Assembly (NCBI GenBank): GCA_963804825.1 | Contig: CAWDRV010000006.1 | Location: 372,001 to 436,000, forward strand | Direction: 5' to 3' | DNA length: 64,000 bases | Origin: JBKQVT01 sp963804825 | GTDB taxonomy: Bacteria; Planctomycetota; Planctomycetia; Pirellulales; Thermoguttaceae | Shown: positions 49,230 through 58,661 of the stretch, in pieces | Numbering within the stretch: position 1 is the stretch's first letter | Layout of the letters: each line of letters begins with the position of its first letter | The notes under the pieces: generated by a model | The model's input: only the letters and a program-made list of their open reading frames with translations | What the model was told of the DNA's origin: nothing | The model's database searches: none | Translations under genes and position numbers: made by a program

Positions 49230-51190
49230 ATGTACGGAGATATGGACAACACGGTCGCGGATCTCCTGGAACGCCTGCCGGGCCGTCCGTGGTTATGGGG
49301 TGTCGGGGCGGGGCTCGCGCTGGTCCTGTTGGTCGTTGCCGGCCTGCACGGTTGCGGCCGCGGTTACGGCCAAGGACCGCGGCCGGGCGACAGTTTCTCG
49401 GACGATAATCCGCGGCCGGCCACGAAGCCCGCGGTCGCAGGAAATGAACACCCCAAGCCTCCCACCAAGGCCGTGGGTGACGTGGCCGGCCCGAAAAATC
49501 CCCCCAGCCCGGTTCCGAAGAAATTGCCGCCGGCGCCGATGGTGCTGAGCCAATGGAACGAGCGCGATTTCCTTGCCGCCCACGATTCGCACGATCCGCG
49601 GCTGGCGTCGGCCGTTGAGCAACGCGCAAGGGCCCCGCAGCGGACCGAATCCGAGGCGGAAATGCTCGGGTCGCTGCTGAGGCCGCTGCCGTCCGGTCCG
49701 AACGGGACGCCGGGCCTCGCAACCGCGGCCGGCGGCCCAGCGGCGCCTTCCCGGGAGTTGGTCCATGCCGTGACGGCGGCCTTGGGCGCGAACAACACCG
49801 CGGCGGCCCGGCAGACGCTTGCCCGGCTGCTGGCGGGGGAATTTCCGGGCGTCGCCGGCTCCTCCGTGGCGGAAGATGCGGTCGCGGCCCTGCTGCGGCA
49901 AGGTTCGCCCGAAAGCGAGCAGGTCGTGTTGCGATATCTCCTCGACCCGCCGGCCATCGAGTCCGAGCAGGAAAGGCCGGCGCCCGGCGCGGTCCGGCAA
50001 GACGCCTTGGCGGCCGTCCGCCGGTACGGCTCGGCGCCGTTGCGCAAGTCGCTGGTCCTGGCCATGATCGACGGCGCCGTGCCGATGGTCAGACGCAAGC
50101 CCTTGCTGTCGCTGTTGTCGGAGCCGGACCCGCTGAATCTGGAAGGCCAAGTGCTGCTCTTTCAAAGCGAGTCGGCCGAAGCGGCGACCCGGCTGGCCTT
50201 GGAGAAACAGTTCGTCGGGGCCAGCACGGATGCGTTGCAGACGTTGCTGGGGTTCTCGACCGGCCAACCCGCGGCGCCGCAGCCGACGCCCGACCGGCGC
50301 TGCCGGGTCGGTGAACAGCTTTGGGGGCCGCCGCTGACCGACTTCCTCGACGTGCAGCACCGCGGATTGAAGGCCGTGGCCGACGATCCTTACACGGTGG
50401 CGCTGGCGGCCACCATTCCCAACAGCGCGATGCGCGCCAACCTGGGGCGAACCCTCGCCCGGCACTGGTCCGAAGGACCGCAAGCCCTCCGTGCCGCGGG
50501 CGTGCCGGCCACGGTCCTGGTCGAGCCGGGGTTGCTGGCATCGCTGAAATCGCTTTGCCGGGAGAACCGGCGCGCCGACGCCGCGCGGGCGAAGGCCGCT
50601 GCGAAGACTTCCAACGGACATACAAAGGCCCATGCCAACGGCCGGGCGGGCAACCCACGCGCGCGACCGGGCGACCATCCGAAATCGCCGCCCGACAGCG
50701 ACTGGGACAAGCTGGCGGAGGAGATCGCACTGGATTATTGCCGGCGTTGCCACGTCGCGGCGCTGGTGCGGAGCGTTCACAAGGTCGGCGCGCCGGCCGT
50801 CGGCGACGCTGCGCAGCCCGCCCCGGTGACATTGCGGCCGGGCAGCGTGGTCTGCGCTTCGTATCGCGTCGATTGGCCGGGCGAACAGGCCGCGCATCTT
50901 CCGCAGTTGGCCCACGACACGCTGCGGCTCGATTACACACGGATCGAGGAGCGGGCGAAGGTCAATCTGCTGGCGGCCCACTATCGCCGGCAATTGAAGC
51001 ATTGCGTCGAACATCCTCTGCCCGAGGGAGTGTGGCTGGACGGTTTGAGCGAGGCGGGCGGGAAAGACGGGTTGCAATCGATCGACGTGTTGATTACCCG
51101 CGCGGCGCCGGCCAGGGGCCGCCTGCCGATGCGGAACAGGAATGGACGATCCAAATTCTTTCCGTGAACCTGGGAACTCCGCGTGAATGA
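49230..51190 (+). CDS. Unknown membrane-anchored protein upstream of the permuted PilM gene (one frameshift)
   Basis: Start ATG 49230 (MYGDMDNTVADLLERLPGR) with GAGGA ahead. A membrane helix (LWGVGAGLALVLLVVAGL) is followed by a Lys/Pro-rich linker and a long helical region with HEAT-like pairs (AARQTLARLLAGEFPGVAG, QVVLRYLLDPPA, LAAVRRYGSAPLRKSLVLA). Near residue 520 is a Cys cluster (LDYCRRCHVAALV). A one-base change near 51115 restores the end GPPADAEQEWTIQIL and LSVNLGTPRE, whose TGA overlaps the next ATG. I do not recognise it. The overlap implies joint translation with the PilM-domain protein. Confidence 0.65.
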
Positions 51191-53541
51191 TGAACGACAC
51201 CGAGGAGGCCGTGGCGGTCGACGCGCAATTACCGGACGATCCGTACTCGCCCATGCAGGCCGGCGGCGACGTGCCGCAGCCGCATCGCAGTGAAGTCCTG
51301 ATTTGCCGCCGCTGTCAGACGGCCAGCCTGGCGAGCCACAAGTTTTGTCCCCAGTGCGGCGAGCCGCTATGGGAGCCTTGCGTCCATTGCGGCGCGGTCT
51401 GTCCGGCGGGCGAACGCTTCTGCGGCGTCTGCGGCGCCAACCTGGCGGCCGCCATCCACCAGCAGACCGAGCAGTTCGAAATGAATCTGCTCACCGCCGA
51501 GCAGTTGCAGGCGGAAAGCCGCTACGACGAGGCGATCGCGATACTGGGCCCGATCTCGAACCTGGAGCACCCGCGGCTGGGCCATCATGCCAGGCTGGCC
51601 GGCGAGTTCATCAAGCGGCTGGCCGCCGAGCGCCAACAGGGGCTGGGCCGGGCGGAGGAAGTCTGCCGGCAGGGGCAAGCCCGCTTCGACGAGCACGATT
51701 ACCAGGGCGCGGTCCGACTCTTGGAGGGCGTCCCCAAGACGCTGCGGAGCGAGGAGTTCCAAGGCCTGCTGGCCGAGGCGAGAGAGCGGCAGGAAGAGCT
51801 GGCCTTTCTGGGGGGCGAGTTGCGGTCGGCCCTCCAGAGCAAGAAGATTTTCGCGGCGGTGCCGAAAATCGCCCGGCTGCTGGAACTCAAACCCGGTCAC
51901 GTGCAGGCCCGGCAACTGGCCGAGCAAATCCAGAAGCGATTCGCCCAGGCCGCGGGAGCGAAGATCGCCGAGTTCCGTTACGAGGAGGCCGTGAGAATCC
52001 TGGCCCAGGTGCCCAAGTCGTTGTGGAACGCGGAGACGGCGGCGTTGGGCAGCCGGGCCAACGAGCTGGCCTGGATCGCCTGGGACCTGCGCAACGCCGC
52101 GGCGGTCGATCCCCCGTTGCTGGCCGTGGCCGGCCGGCTGCGGCAACTGGCCCCCGGCGACCCGCGCGGCCCGAAGCTCGTCGGCGAGATGCGCCGCCGC
52201 TGCATCCAGGCCGGGAAGGAGGGCCGGCTGACCCCGCCGCCCTGGGGCCGGGCGCCGACGGAAACGCCCTTGGGATTGCCCGTCGATTGGCTCAACGGAC
52301 TCGGACCCATCGAGCCGGGCGACGCCCTGGATCGCGTCGTGGTCGGCGCCAATCCCGGCTGCTTCGCCGTGGCCTGTGGATTGGCGCTGCAAGGACTGGG
52401 GCAATCGCAAGTGCAGCTCAATCTCCGCATCCAGCCGCGGCAGAACGCGATCGGCAAGGTCGCCGGGCTCTTTCGTCCGAAGTCGGCCTCGGTCGCCTGG
52501 GGCCTCGACCTCGGCTCCAGCGGCATCAAGGCGGTCAAGCTGGCGTGGCAGAAGAAGCGGAAGACCGTCACCCTCCAGTCCGCCGCACGGGTCGATTACC
52601 GAAAGCCGCTCAGCCAGGCAGCCAACGAAGAGGAAGAATCCGGCATGATCGGCGAAGCCCTGAACGGCCTGCTGACCCAACATTCGCTCAAGACGGAGCG
52701 GGTCTGCGTCAGTGTGCCTGGGCGGATCGTGCTGCCGCGGCTGTTTCACTTGCCCGCCGCCGACCGCGCCAAGATGTCCACGATGGTCCAGTTCGAGGCG
52801 AAGCGTCATGTCCCGACGCGGTTGGACCAACTGGTTTGGGACTTCCAGGTCTTGTCCGGCGGCGAGGGAAACGCCCGGACCGCAACGAGATCGGCGTCGA
52901 AACAGGGCGCCGCTCCGGTGCTCTTTGCCGCCGTTCGCCGCAGGCTGCTCGGCAAGCGGTTGGACGTGATCCAGCGGGCGGGCATCACCATCGACGTGGC
53001 CCAGAGCGAGTGCATCGCGCTGCACAACTTCTTCATGTTCCAAGACGCGGCAACCGCCGAGAACGGCAAACCCGAGGGCAACGGCGACGGCAAAGGCGGC
53101 GGCGACGGCGACAGCGACGGCGACCGCCAGATTGATGCCGTTTTCGGCGTCCGGCCGGCCGACCCGTTTCAACCCCGATGGCCGGTCATGCTGGTGGATG
53201 TCGGAGGCGACGGCAGCAACTTGTTGATCAGCTCGCCTTCCGGCCTCTGGGTCCGCCACTTGGGGTTTGGGGGATACAGTGTCACGCGGGCGTTGGTGCG
53301 GCAGTTCAACTTGACCGCGGCTCAGGCGGAGGAACTGAAGCGCAACCCGGCGGCGGCCCCGAGCCTGGCCGAGTTCTATCTCGCGTTGGAGCCGGTCGTG
53401 GAGGATTTTCGCCGGGAACTCGGCATTTCGCTGGCCGCCTACGCCAAGATGGAGCATAGCCAACCTGTCCGGAGGATGCTGGGCGTCGGCGGCGGTTTTC
53501 AACTCCACGCCCTGCTGGCCTACCTGCGGTCGATGCCGTGA
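51187..53541 (+). CDS. Zinc-ribbon, TPR-like and apparently circularly permuted PilM domain protein
   Basis: Intact 784-residue protein. Residues 40-82 are two zinc ribbons (C40/C43/C54/C57 and C65/C68/C79/C82). Residues about 95-340 are helical repeats (ESRYDEAIAILGPISN, EHDYQGAVRLLEGVP, EFRYEEAVRILAQVP). Residues 363-417 (LGLPVDWLNGLGPIE and ACGLALQGLGQSQVQLNLR) match the C-terminal end of PilM as seen in the gene at 15466. Residues 435-784 then read as a PilM actin fold from its normal start (GLDLGSSGIKAVKLAW, VVQFEAKRHVPTRLDQLV-like) to RMLGVGGGFQLHALLAYL, stopping exactly where the 363-417 segment should follow. Coupled to the 49230 gene by a four-base overlap. Role in a pilus-like machine is inferred. 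Confidence 0.85.
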   Translation: MMNDTEEAVAVDAQLPDDPYSPMQAGGDVPQPHRSEVLICRRCQTASLASHKFCPQCGEPLWEPCVHCGAVCPAGERFCGVCGANLAAAIHQQTEQFEMNLLTAEQLQAESRYDEAIAILGPISNLEHPRLGHHARLAGEFIKRLAAERQQGLGRAEEVCRQGQARFDEHDYQGAVRLLEGVPKTLRSEEFQGLLAEARERQEELAFLGGELRSALQSKKIFAAVPKIARLLELKPGHVQARQLAEQIQKRFAQAAGAKIAEFRYEEAVRILAQVPKSLWNAETAALGSRANELAWIAWDLRNAAAVDPPLLAVAGRLRQLAPGDPRGPKLVGEMRRRCIQAGKEGRLTPPPWGRAPTETPLGLPVDWLNGLGPIEPGDALDRVVVGANPGCFAVACGLALQGLGQSQVQLNLRIQPRQNAIGKVAGLFRPKSASVAWGLDLGSSGIKAVKLAWQKKRKTVTLQSAARVDYRKPLSQAANEEEESGMIGEALNGLLTQHSLKTERVCVSVPGRIVLPRLFHLPAADRAKMSTMVQFEAKRHVPTRLDQLVWDFQVLSGGEGNARTATRSASKQGAAPVLFAAVRRRLLGKRLDVIQRAGITIDVAQSECIALHNFFMFQDAATAENGKPEGNGDGKGGGDGDSDGDRQIDAVFGVRPADPFQPRWPVMLVDVGGDGSNLLISSPSGLWVRHLGFGGYSVTRALVRQFNLTAAQAEELKRNPAAAPSLAEFYLALEPVVEDFRRELGISLAAYAKMEHSQPVRRMLGVGGGFQLHALLAYLRSMP

Positions 53542-53664
53542 GAAAATCGCGGCCGGCTGGGGAACTTCCGGCCGACGAATCGCGTCTGGTATATTCGGTG
53601 GGGGCTGCGCCCGAGAGCCGGCCCACTCAGTTTCACCAGATTACCAAACCCAGGAGCAACTGCC

Positions 53665-55134
53665 ATGAACGGTTTCTTCCGTTGGTTTATGCTTGTCGGC
53701 TTGGTTACAATGGCCAACGCCCGGAGCATCGCTGCCATGGAACCTACCAAAGCGGAACGTGCCGAAGGGGAACGAATGGCGCCCTACGACGCGGTTCCCC
53801 CCCCGCCCCTCGCGGCAACAAGCCTTGCGGTCCTTGCGGTCGAGGCCAATCGCGGTTTCGCCGTGGACCTCTACCAGCAGTTGGCCAAGGAAAACCAGGG
53901 CAAGAACCTGTTCTTTTCCCCCTATTCGATGTCCGTCGCGCTGGCGATGACCGTCGAGGGCGCCCGGGGTGAAACGGCCCTCCAAATGGGCGATGTGCTG
54001 CACTTTCCCAAGCAGGTCCGGCGCACCGAAAAGGACGCCGACTGGATCCCCTGGGACAACGCGGTGATCGACGCGGGCCTGGCCGCCTTTAATAAGCGGT
54101 ACAATGCCGAAAAGGATTGCGAATTGCGCGTGGCCAATGCCCTTTGGGGCGAGAAGACCTATCCCTTCGCCAAGTCGTACCTCGAGGCGATCGAGAAATC
54201 CTACGGCACCGGCCACGTGACGCCCGTCGATTTCCTCACCAACGCCGAGGCGGCGCGGAAGCTCATCAACACGTGGGTGAAAAAGGAGACCAAGGATCGC
54301 ATCAAGGACCTGATTCCGCCGCAGGCCGTGGATCGCGATACTGTGTTGGTGTTGACCAACGCCATTTACTTCAAGGGCGCGTGGTTTGAGGCGTTCCCGG
54401 GCGACGCGACCAAGGAGGAAGACTTTTTCTTGGAAGGCGGGAAGAAGGTCCGCGTGCCGCTGATGCACCACGATGCCTTGGGTTCGGCCAGCTACGCCGC
54501 CTTCAACGGGGACGGTACGTGGTTCGACACCCCGACCACACTCGGGGGATCCACCCCGCCCAGGACGAAAACCAGGGCGAGAAGAAGGTCCCGGCAACCT
54601 ATCCCGATCAGCACGGCTTCACCATGCTCGAACTCCCGTACAAGGGCAGGAATCTGTCATTGATCGTGCTTTTGCCCCAGGCCGCCGACGGGCTGCCGGC
54701 GCTGGAAAAGATGCTCACCTCGGCCAACCTCAAGACGTGGATCGGCAGGCTCCACGGGCGAAAGGTCGATGTCTTGCTGCCCAGGTTCAAGCTGGAAACG
54801 AGCTACGAGATGGAAAAGGCATTGATCGCGATGGGGATGGTCCGGGCGTTCAAGGCCCCCGGCGGCGCCGATGCGCCCAGTTCGACGGCATGTGCGCCAG
54901 CCAGAATCCGCCTACAAGCTCTTTATCAGCAAGGTCTTGCACAAGGCGTTTGTCGAGGTGAACGAGAAGGGCACCGAAGCTGCGGCAGCCACGGCCGTGG
55001 TCATGCCGAGAGCAGCCGTGGTGATGGCGAGGCCCTTTACGCCGACCTTCCGGGCGGACAGGCCCTTCGTGTTTCTGATTTACGACAAGCAGGACGGCAA
55101 TGTCCTGTTCCTCGGGCGAATGATGAAGCCGTAG
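53665..55134 (+). CDS. Serpin (serine protease inhibitor), exported (two frameshifts)
   Basis: ATG 53665, signal peptide to about residue 24 (FMLVGLVTMANARSIAA). The serpin fold is clear: GKNLFFSPYSMSVALAMTVE, VLTNAIYFKGAWFEAFP, FTMLELPYKGRNLSLIVLLP. Single-base changes near 54540 and 54880 split it. The end KAFVEVNEKGTEAAAATAVV is the hinge of an inhibitory serpin, and TFRADRPFVFLIYD closes it. Counting from the hinge Gly, the canonical P1 falls on Ala in MPRAAVVMAR and the loop is some residues longer than in antithrombin. It would inhibit proteases outside the cytoplasm by suicide trapping. No protease gene is adjacent. Confidence 0.88.
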
Positions 55135-55175
55135 GGACCGCAAGACGAGGGATCGGGAACTGTGGGCTGGAAAAG

Positions 55176-55197
55176 CCCCACGAACTGTGTCGTGGGG
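55176..55197. repeat. CCCCACGA-TCGTGGGG hairpin
   Basis: Arms CCCCACGA (55176-55183) and TCGTGGGG (55190-55197), preceded by GGAAAAG. Same family as the hairpins at 10762, 29106, 29225 and 60293, without the tandem arrays. Lies after the serpin gene. Confidence 0.6.
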
Positions 55198-55410
55198 ATG
55201 TCTTGCGCGGTGGGAGCAACGCTCCCCATCTCGGAGGGGGCATTCCGCGTTTGCCGCTTTACGCTTGGCCGGGGCTTGGGAACCAACCGGCGGCTGGCAA
55301 AAATTATTCCCACGGCCCTTGCCGGTTTTTCATTTCTGACGATAATGGCGAAATTGGTCGTATCGTCAGTTCGGGGGTCCCCGCCCCTTGTCCCTTGCCG
55401 AGGAATAGCT

Positions 55411-57385
55411 ATGCATCTGAGCACAGTGGATTATGCGATTCTGATCGTCTACACGCTGTTCGTGCTGGGAATCGGTTTCGCGCTGAAGCGGTTCATGAAG
55501 AGCAGCACGGATTTCTTCCTCTCGGGGCGGGCCATCCCGGCGTGGATCACCGGCCTGGCGTTCATCTCGGCCAACCTGGGGGCCCAGGAGTTGGTGGGCA
55601 TGGGGGCCTCGGGGGCCAAGTACGGCATGTTGACCTGCCACTTCTACTGGATCGGCGCCATTCCGGCCATGATCTTCCTGGGGCTGTTCATGATGCCGTT
55701 CTACTACGGCTCGAAGGCCCGCAGCGTGCCGGAATACCTCAAGCTGCGGTTCGACGAGAAGACCCGGGCGTTCAACGCCATCTCCTTCGCCGTGATGACG
55801 ATCTTCTCCTCGGGCATCTCGTTGCACATGCTGGCGAAGATCATCGGTCCGATCATCGGCGTGAGCTTACAACCAGGGTTTGTTCATTTCGGCCGCCATC
55901 GTGCTGGTGTACATCTACCTGGGCGGGCTGACCTCGGCCATCTACAACGAAGTGCTCCAGTTCTTCCTCATCGTGCTGGGTTTTCTGCCGGTGGTGCTCT
56001 TGGGCCTGCGCGACGTGGGCGGATGGTCGGGGTTGGTGGCGAAGCTGAACATGGTGGCGGCGCATCCCCAGACTCTCGGCCACGCACACGCCTTCCCGCC
56101 GGGCACGTGGACCGACACCTGGAAGCCCATGTTGGGCCCCAGTCAGCCACAATCCCATGGGGATCGACATGTTCGGCATGATTATGGGGCTGGGCTTCGT
56201 GCTGTCGTTCGGCTACTGGTGCACCAATTTCCTGGTGGTGCAGCGGGCGATGGCGGCCGAGTCGATGTCGGCCGCCCGGCGGACGCCCCTGATCGGCGCC
56301 ATTCCGAAGATGCTCTTTCCCGCCCTGGTGATCCTGCCGGGCATGATCGCCTTGGTGGTGGGCTCGAAGGCGTACAACAACGAATTGCCGCCCGATCGCA
56401 CCGCCGCCGTCCTGGTCGATGAGGCCACGGCGAAGTTCGGCCACGGCATCATCCCGCCGGTGACCAAGGATCTCAGCGAGTACAACGCCGAGGAACAAAG
56501 CAAGATTCCCGCCGGGGACATCACCACGAGGCTTAACGGCGGCAAGCGCGTGAAGTGCGTGGTGCAACGCGAAGAAGACGGCAGGCCGAAGCTCGACTAC
56601 AACATGGCCACCGCCAACATGCTGGCCTACTATTGCCCGACCGGGCTGCTGGGCTTGGGCCTGACGGCGCTGTTGGCCTCGTTCATGTCGGGCATGGCGG
56701 GCAACGTCACCGCCTTCAACTCCGTCTGGACCTACGACATCTATCAGAGCTACATCGCGCGCAACAGACCCGACGCCCATTATCTGTGGATGGGCCGGGC
56801 CACCACGCTCTTCGGCACCCTGGCCAGCATCGCCGCCGCCTACCTGGCGCTTGCAGTTCGACAATATCATGGACATGCTCCAGTTGGTGTTCGGCTTCGT
56901 CAATGCGCCGCTGTTCGCCACCTTCATGCTGGGCATGTTCTGGAAGCGGACCACCGGGCCACGGGGCCTTCTTCGGCCTGCTGCTGGGGACGGTCACTTC
57001 CGCCCTGCGCCACGGCCTGACGATTCCCGCACGTCACAAACTACAATGTCTGGTTGAAGGCGGTGGCCGACAATCCCGCCAGCCTGGTGACGGGCGGATG
57101 GCTGAACTGGCTGACCGGGACAACTCCCCTTCACCATACTATAGCGACATGGCGCAGAACTTCTGGATGGCCATTTTCGCCTTTACGGTCTGCTTCGTGT
57201 TGACCATCGTGTTCTCGCTCGTGACGCGGCGGAAGAAGTCCGACGAGGACCTCCGCGGCCTGGTCTACTCGCTCACGCCGCACCTGGCCCAAGGCGAAGA
57301 GAAACTCTGGTGGTACGAAAAGCCGCTCGTCCTGGCCGCCTTCGTCCTGGTGGTCACCATCGCCCTGAACTATTTCTTCTGGTAA
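55411..57385 (+). CDS. Sodium/solute symporter family transporter (SSS, SglT-like), at least five frameshifts
   Basis: ATG 55411 with GAGGA ahead. N-terminal half: IPAWITGLAFISANLGAQEL (conserved SSS loop), YGSKARSVPEYLKLRFDEKT. Frame changes near 55868, 56150, 56855, 56958 and 57030 separate recognisable helices such as VLVYIYLGGLTSAIYNEVLQ, GLGFVLSFGYWCTNFLVVQR, LTALLASFMSGMAGNVTAFN and MLGMFWKRTTG. The last part (FWMAIFAFTVCFVLTIVFSL) and EEKLWWYEKPLVLAAFVLV are intact. About 650 residues if repaired, a normal SSS size with 13-14 helices. It uses a sodium gradient to import a sugar, amino acid or similar solute. A 72-residue membrane partner follows. Confidence 0.8.
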
Positions 57386-57397
57386 ATCGAGGGTCCC

Positions 57398-57616
57398 ATG
57401 AGTCTTGATATTCGCATTCCCATCGGTCTGCTGTTCGGAATCATCGGCGCGATCCTGCTGGTCTATGGGCGGTTCTTCGCCGACCCGGCCATTTATGTCC
57501 ATTCGCTGGGCTTCAACGTCAACTTCTGGTGGGGCGCCGTGCTGCTGGCCTTCGGGCTGATGATGTTGGGCCTGGCCCAGATCGCCAGCCTGACCCGCAA
57601 AAAAGGCGGCCAATAA
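57398..57616 (+). CDS. Small two-helix membrane protein downstream of the symporter
   Basis: 72 residues, 12 bases after the symporter stop. Two helices, IGLLFGIIGAILLVYGRFF and WWGAVLLAFGLMMLGLAQI, with a short polar link and a Lys-rich end. Small symporter-associated proteins of this size occur with other SSS transporters. A helper role is inferred from position. No family name is known to me. Confidence 0.75.
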   Translation: MSLDIRIPIGLLFGIIGAILLVYGRFFADPAIYVHSLGFNVNFWWGAVLLAFGLMMLGLAQIASLTRKKGGQ

Positions 57617-57624
57617 CGCGACCG

Positions 57625-57659
57625 GGTACCACGACCGTACAGAGCATGGTCGTGGCACC
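57625..57659. repeat. GGTACCACGACC hairpin (GTGCCAC family)
   Basis: GGTACCACGACC (57625-57636) and GGTCGTGGCACC (57648-57659) with one mismatch, after the small membrane protein. Confidence 0.65.
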
Positions 57660-57671
57660 CAAGTGTCCACC

Positions 57672-57782
57672 CCAAAGCCCACCGGCTGCGGCCGGTGGGA
57701 AATAGAGCGGGGAAACGCGATCCCTCCGATGCATTTCCCACCGGTCGCAGCCGGTGGGCGTAGCAACGCGGGCGTTCATCCC
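57672..57782. repeat. About 100-bp element with CCCACCGG hairpins, copy 1
   Basis: AAGCCCACCGGCTGCGGCCGGTGGG, then AAATAGAGCGGGGAAA, then TTTCCCACCGGTCGCAGCCG and GTGGGCGTAGC. Shared almost base for base with 58548-58661. It lies at the end of the methyltransferase gene (minus strand) and runs into its stop. Confidence 0.7.
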
Positions 57783-58504
57783 GCCTTCCGTCCGCCAAAC
57801 AGCGCCAACGCGAAGACCTTGAAGAAGCAGTCCACCTCCACGAAAGCGATCTCCGCCAGCCATCTGCACTGGACCTCGACCGGGGCCAGGATGTTGGTGG
57901 TCTTGTCGGGCCGGTAATACCACGCCTGGGCAACGGCGTCCCGGGTTTCTGTGCCCCCGCGTTTCTTGTGGTGCGACCAGAGCGAATCGACGAAGAGTTC
58001 GTCGAACGCCCGGGCGGCCCATGCCGAACCGGGAGCCACGTGCTCCAGGTTCAGAAAGAGTCCGCCCGGCTTCAGCAAGTCGAACGTCTCTTGGTAGAGT
58101 TCCCTCTTTCGCTCGTCCGGCAGGTGGTGGATCGCCAATCCCGACACTACAAGATCGAACGGCGCGTGGTCGGCGACCGATTGCGCCCAGCGTTTCGACC
58201 CGAGGTCCTGGACGACGAAGGCTGCCCGGGCGAGGTCCGCCTTCTGCTTGGCGGAGGCGATCATGTGCTCCGAGAAATCCAGGAACACGGCGGTGGCTCG
58301 TGGGTATTCGCCGAGCACGGTCCGCCCGAGAATCCCATCGCCGCAGCCGAGGTCGAGCACTCGCTCGACCCCGGGCAAGGCGTTGCGGACGACCCGCAGG
58401 AGCACGTCGATCTGCTCCGCTTCCAGGGGAATTCCGCCCCGCACGTCTTCCACGTATAGTTTCGCCAAATCCGCTTGTTGCCAGACCTTTCCTTGGTTGT
58501 TCAT
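57776..58504 (-). CDS. SAM-dependent methyltransferase, class I
   Basis: 242 residues from ATG 58504 (MNNQGKVWQQADLAKLYVE). Motif I is VLDLGCGDGILGRTVLGEYP. Acidic residue of motif II in FLDFSEHM, later FDLVVSGLAIHHLPDERK and LKPGGLFLNLEHVAPGS. Substrate unknown. It is a small-molecule-type fold without a known specificity domain. AAGGAGG lies 15 bases upstream of the chosen ATG, rather far, so translation may start at a nearby codon. The gene is flanked by direct copies of an about 100-bp element, one touching its stop and one following the PGK-like gene that lies upstream on the same strand. Confidence 0.85.
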   Translation of the reverse strand: MNNQGKVWQQADLAKLYVEDVRGGIPLEAEQIDVLLRVVRNALPGVERVLDLGCGDGILGRTVLGEYPRATAVFLDFSEHMIASAKQKADLARAAFVVQDLGSKRWAQSVADHAPFDLVVSGLAIHHLPDERKRELYQETFDLLKPGGLFLNLEHVAPGSAWAARAFDELFVDSLWSHHKKRGGTETRDAVAQAWYYRPDKTTNILAPVEVQCRWLAEIAFVEVDCFFKVFALALFGGRKAG

Positions 58505-58547
58505 ATCTTGGCTGCATTGCCTCCTTCGGACGGAATGGTTTTCCGTG

Positions 58548-58661
58548 CAAAAAGTCCCCCGCTGCAAACGGGGAGGGAGAAATAGAGCGGGGAAAGGCGG
58601 TCCCTCCGGCTTTTCCCACCGGTCGCAGCCGGTAGGCGTGGCAGCGGAGGCGTTCTGCCCG
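58548..58661. repeat. About 100-bp element with CCCACCGG hairpins, copy 2
   Basis: Starts AAGTCCCCCGCTGCAAACGG and continues AAATAGAGCGGGGAAAG, TTTTCCCACCGGTCGCAGCC and GTAGGCGTGGCAGC, parallel to 57672-57782. It fills the gap after the PGK-like stop. Confidence 0.7.

Noticed and set aside
51367..53508. 713-codon antisense open frame opposite the permuted PilM gene
   Set aside because: Mirror of a GC-rich gene with strong third-position bias. Residue content is unnatural and no motif is visible.
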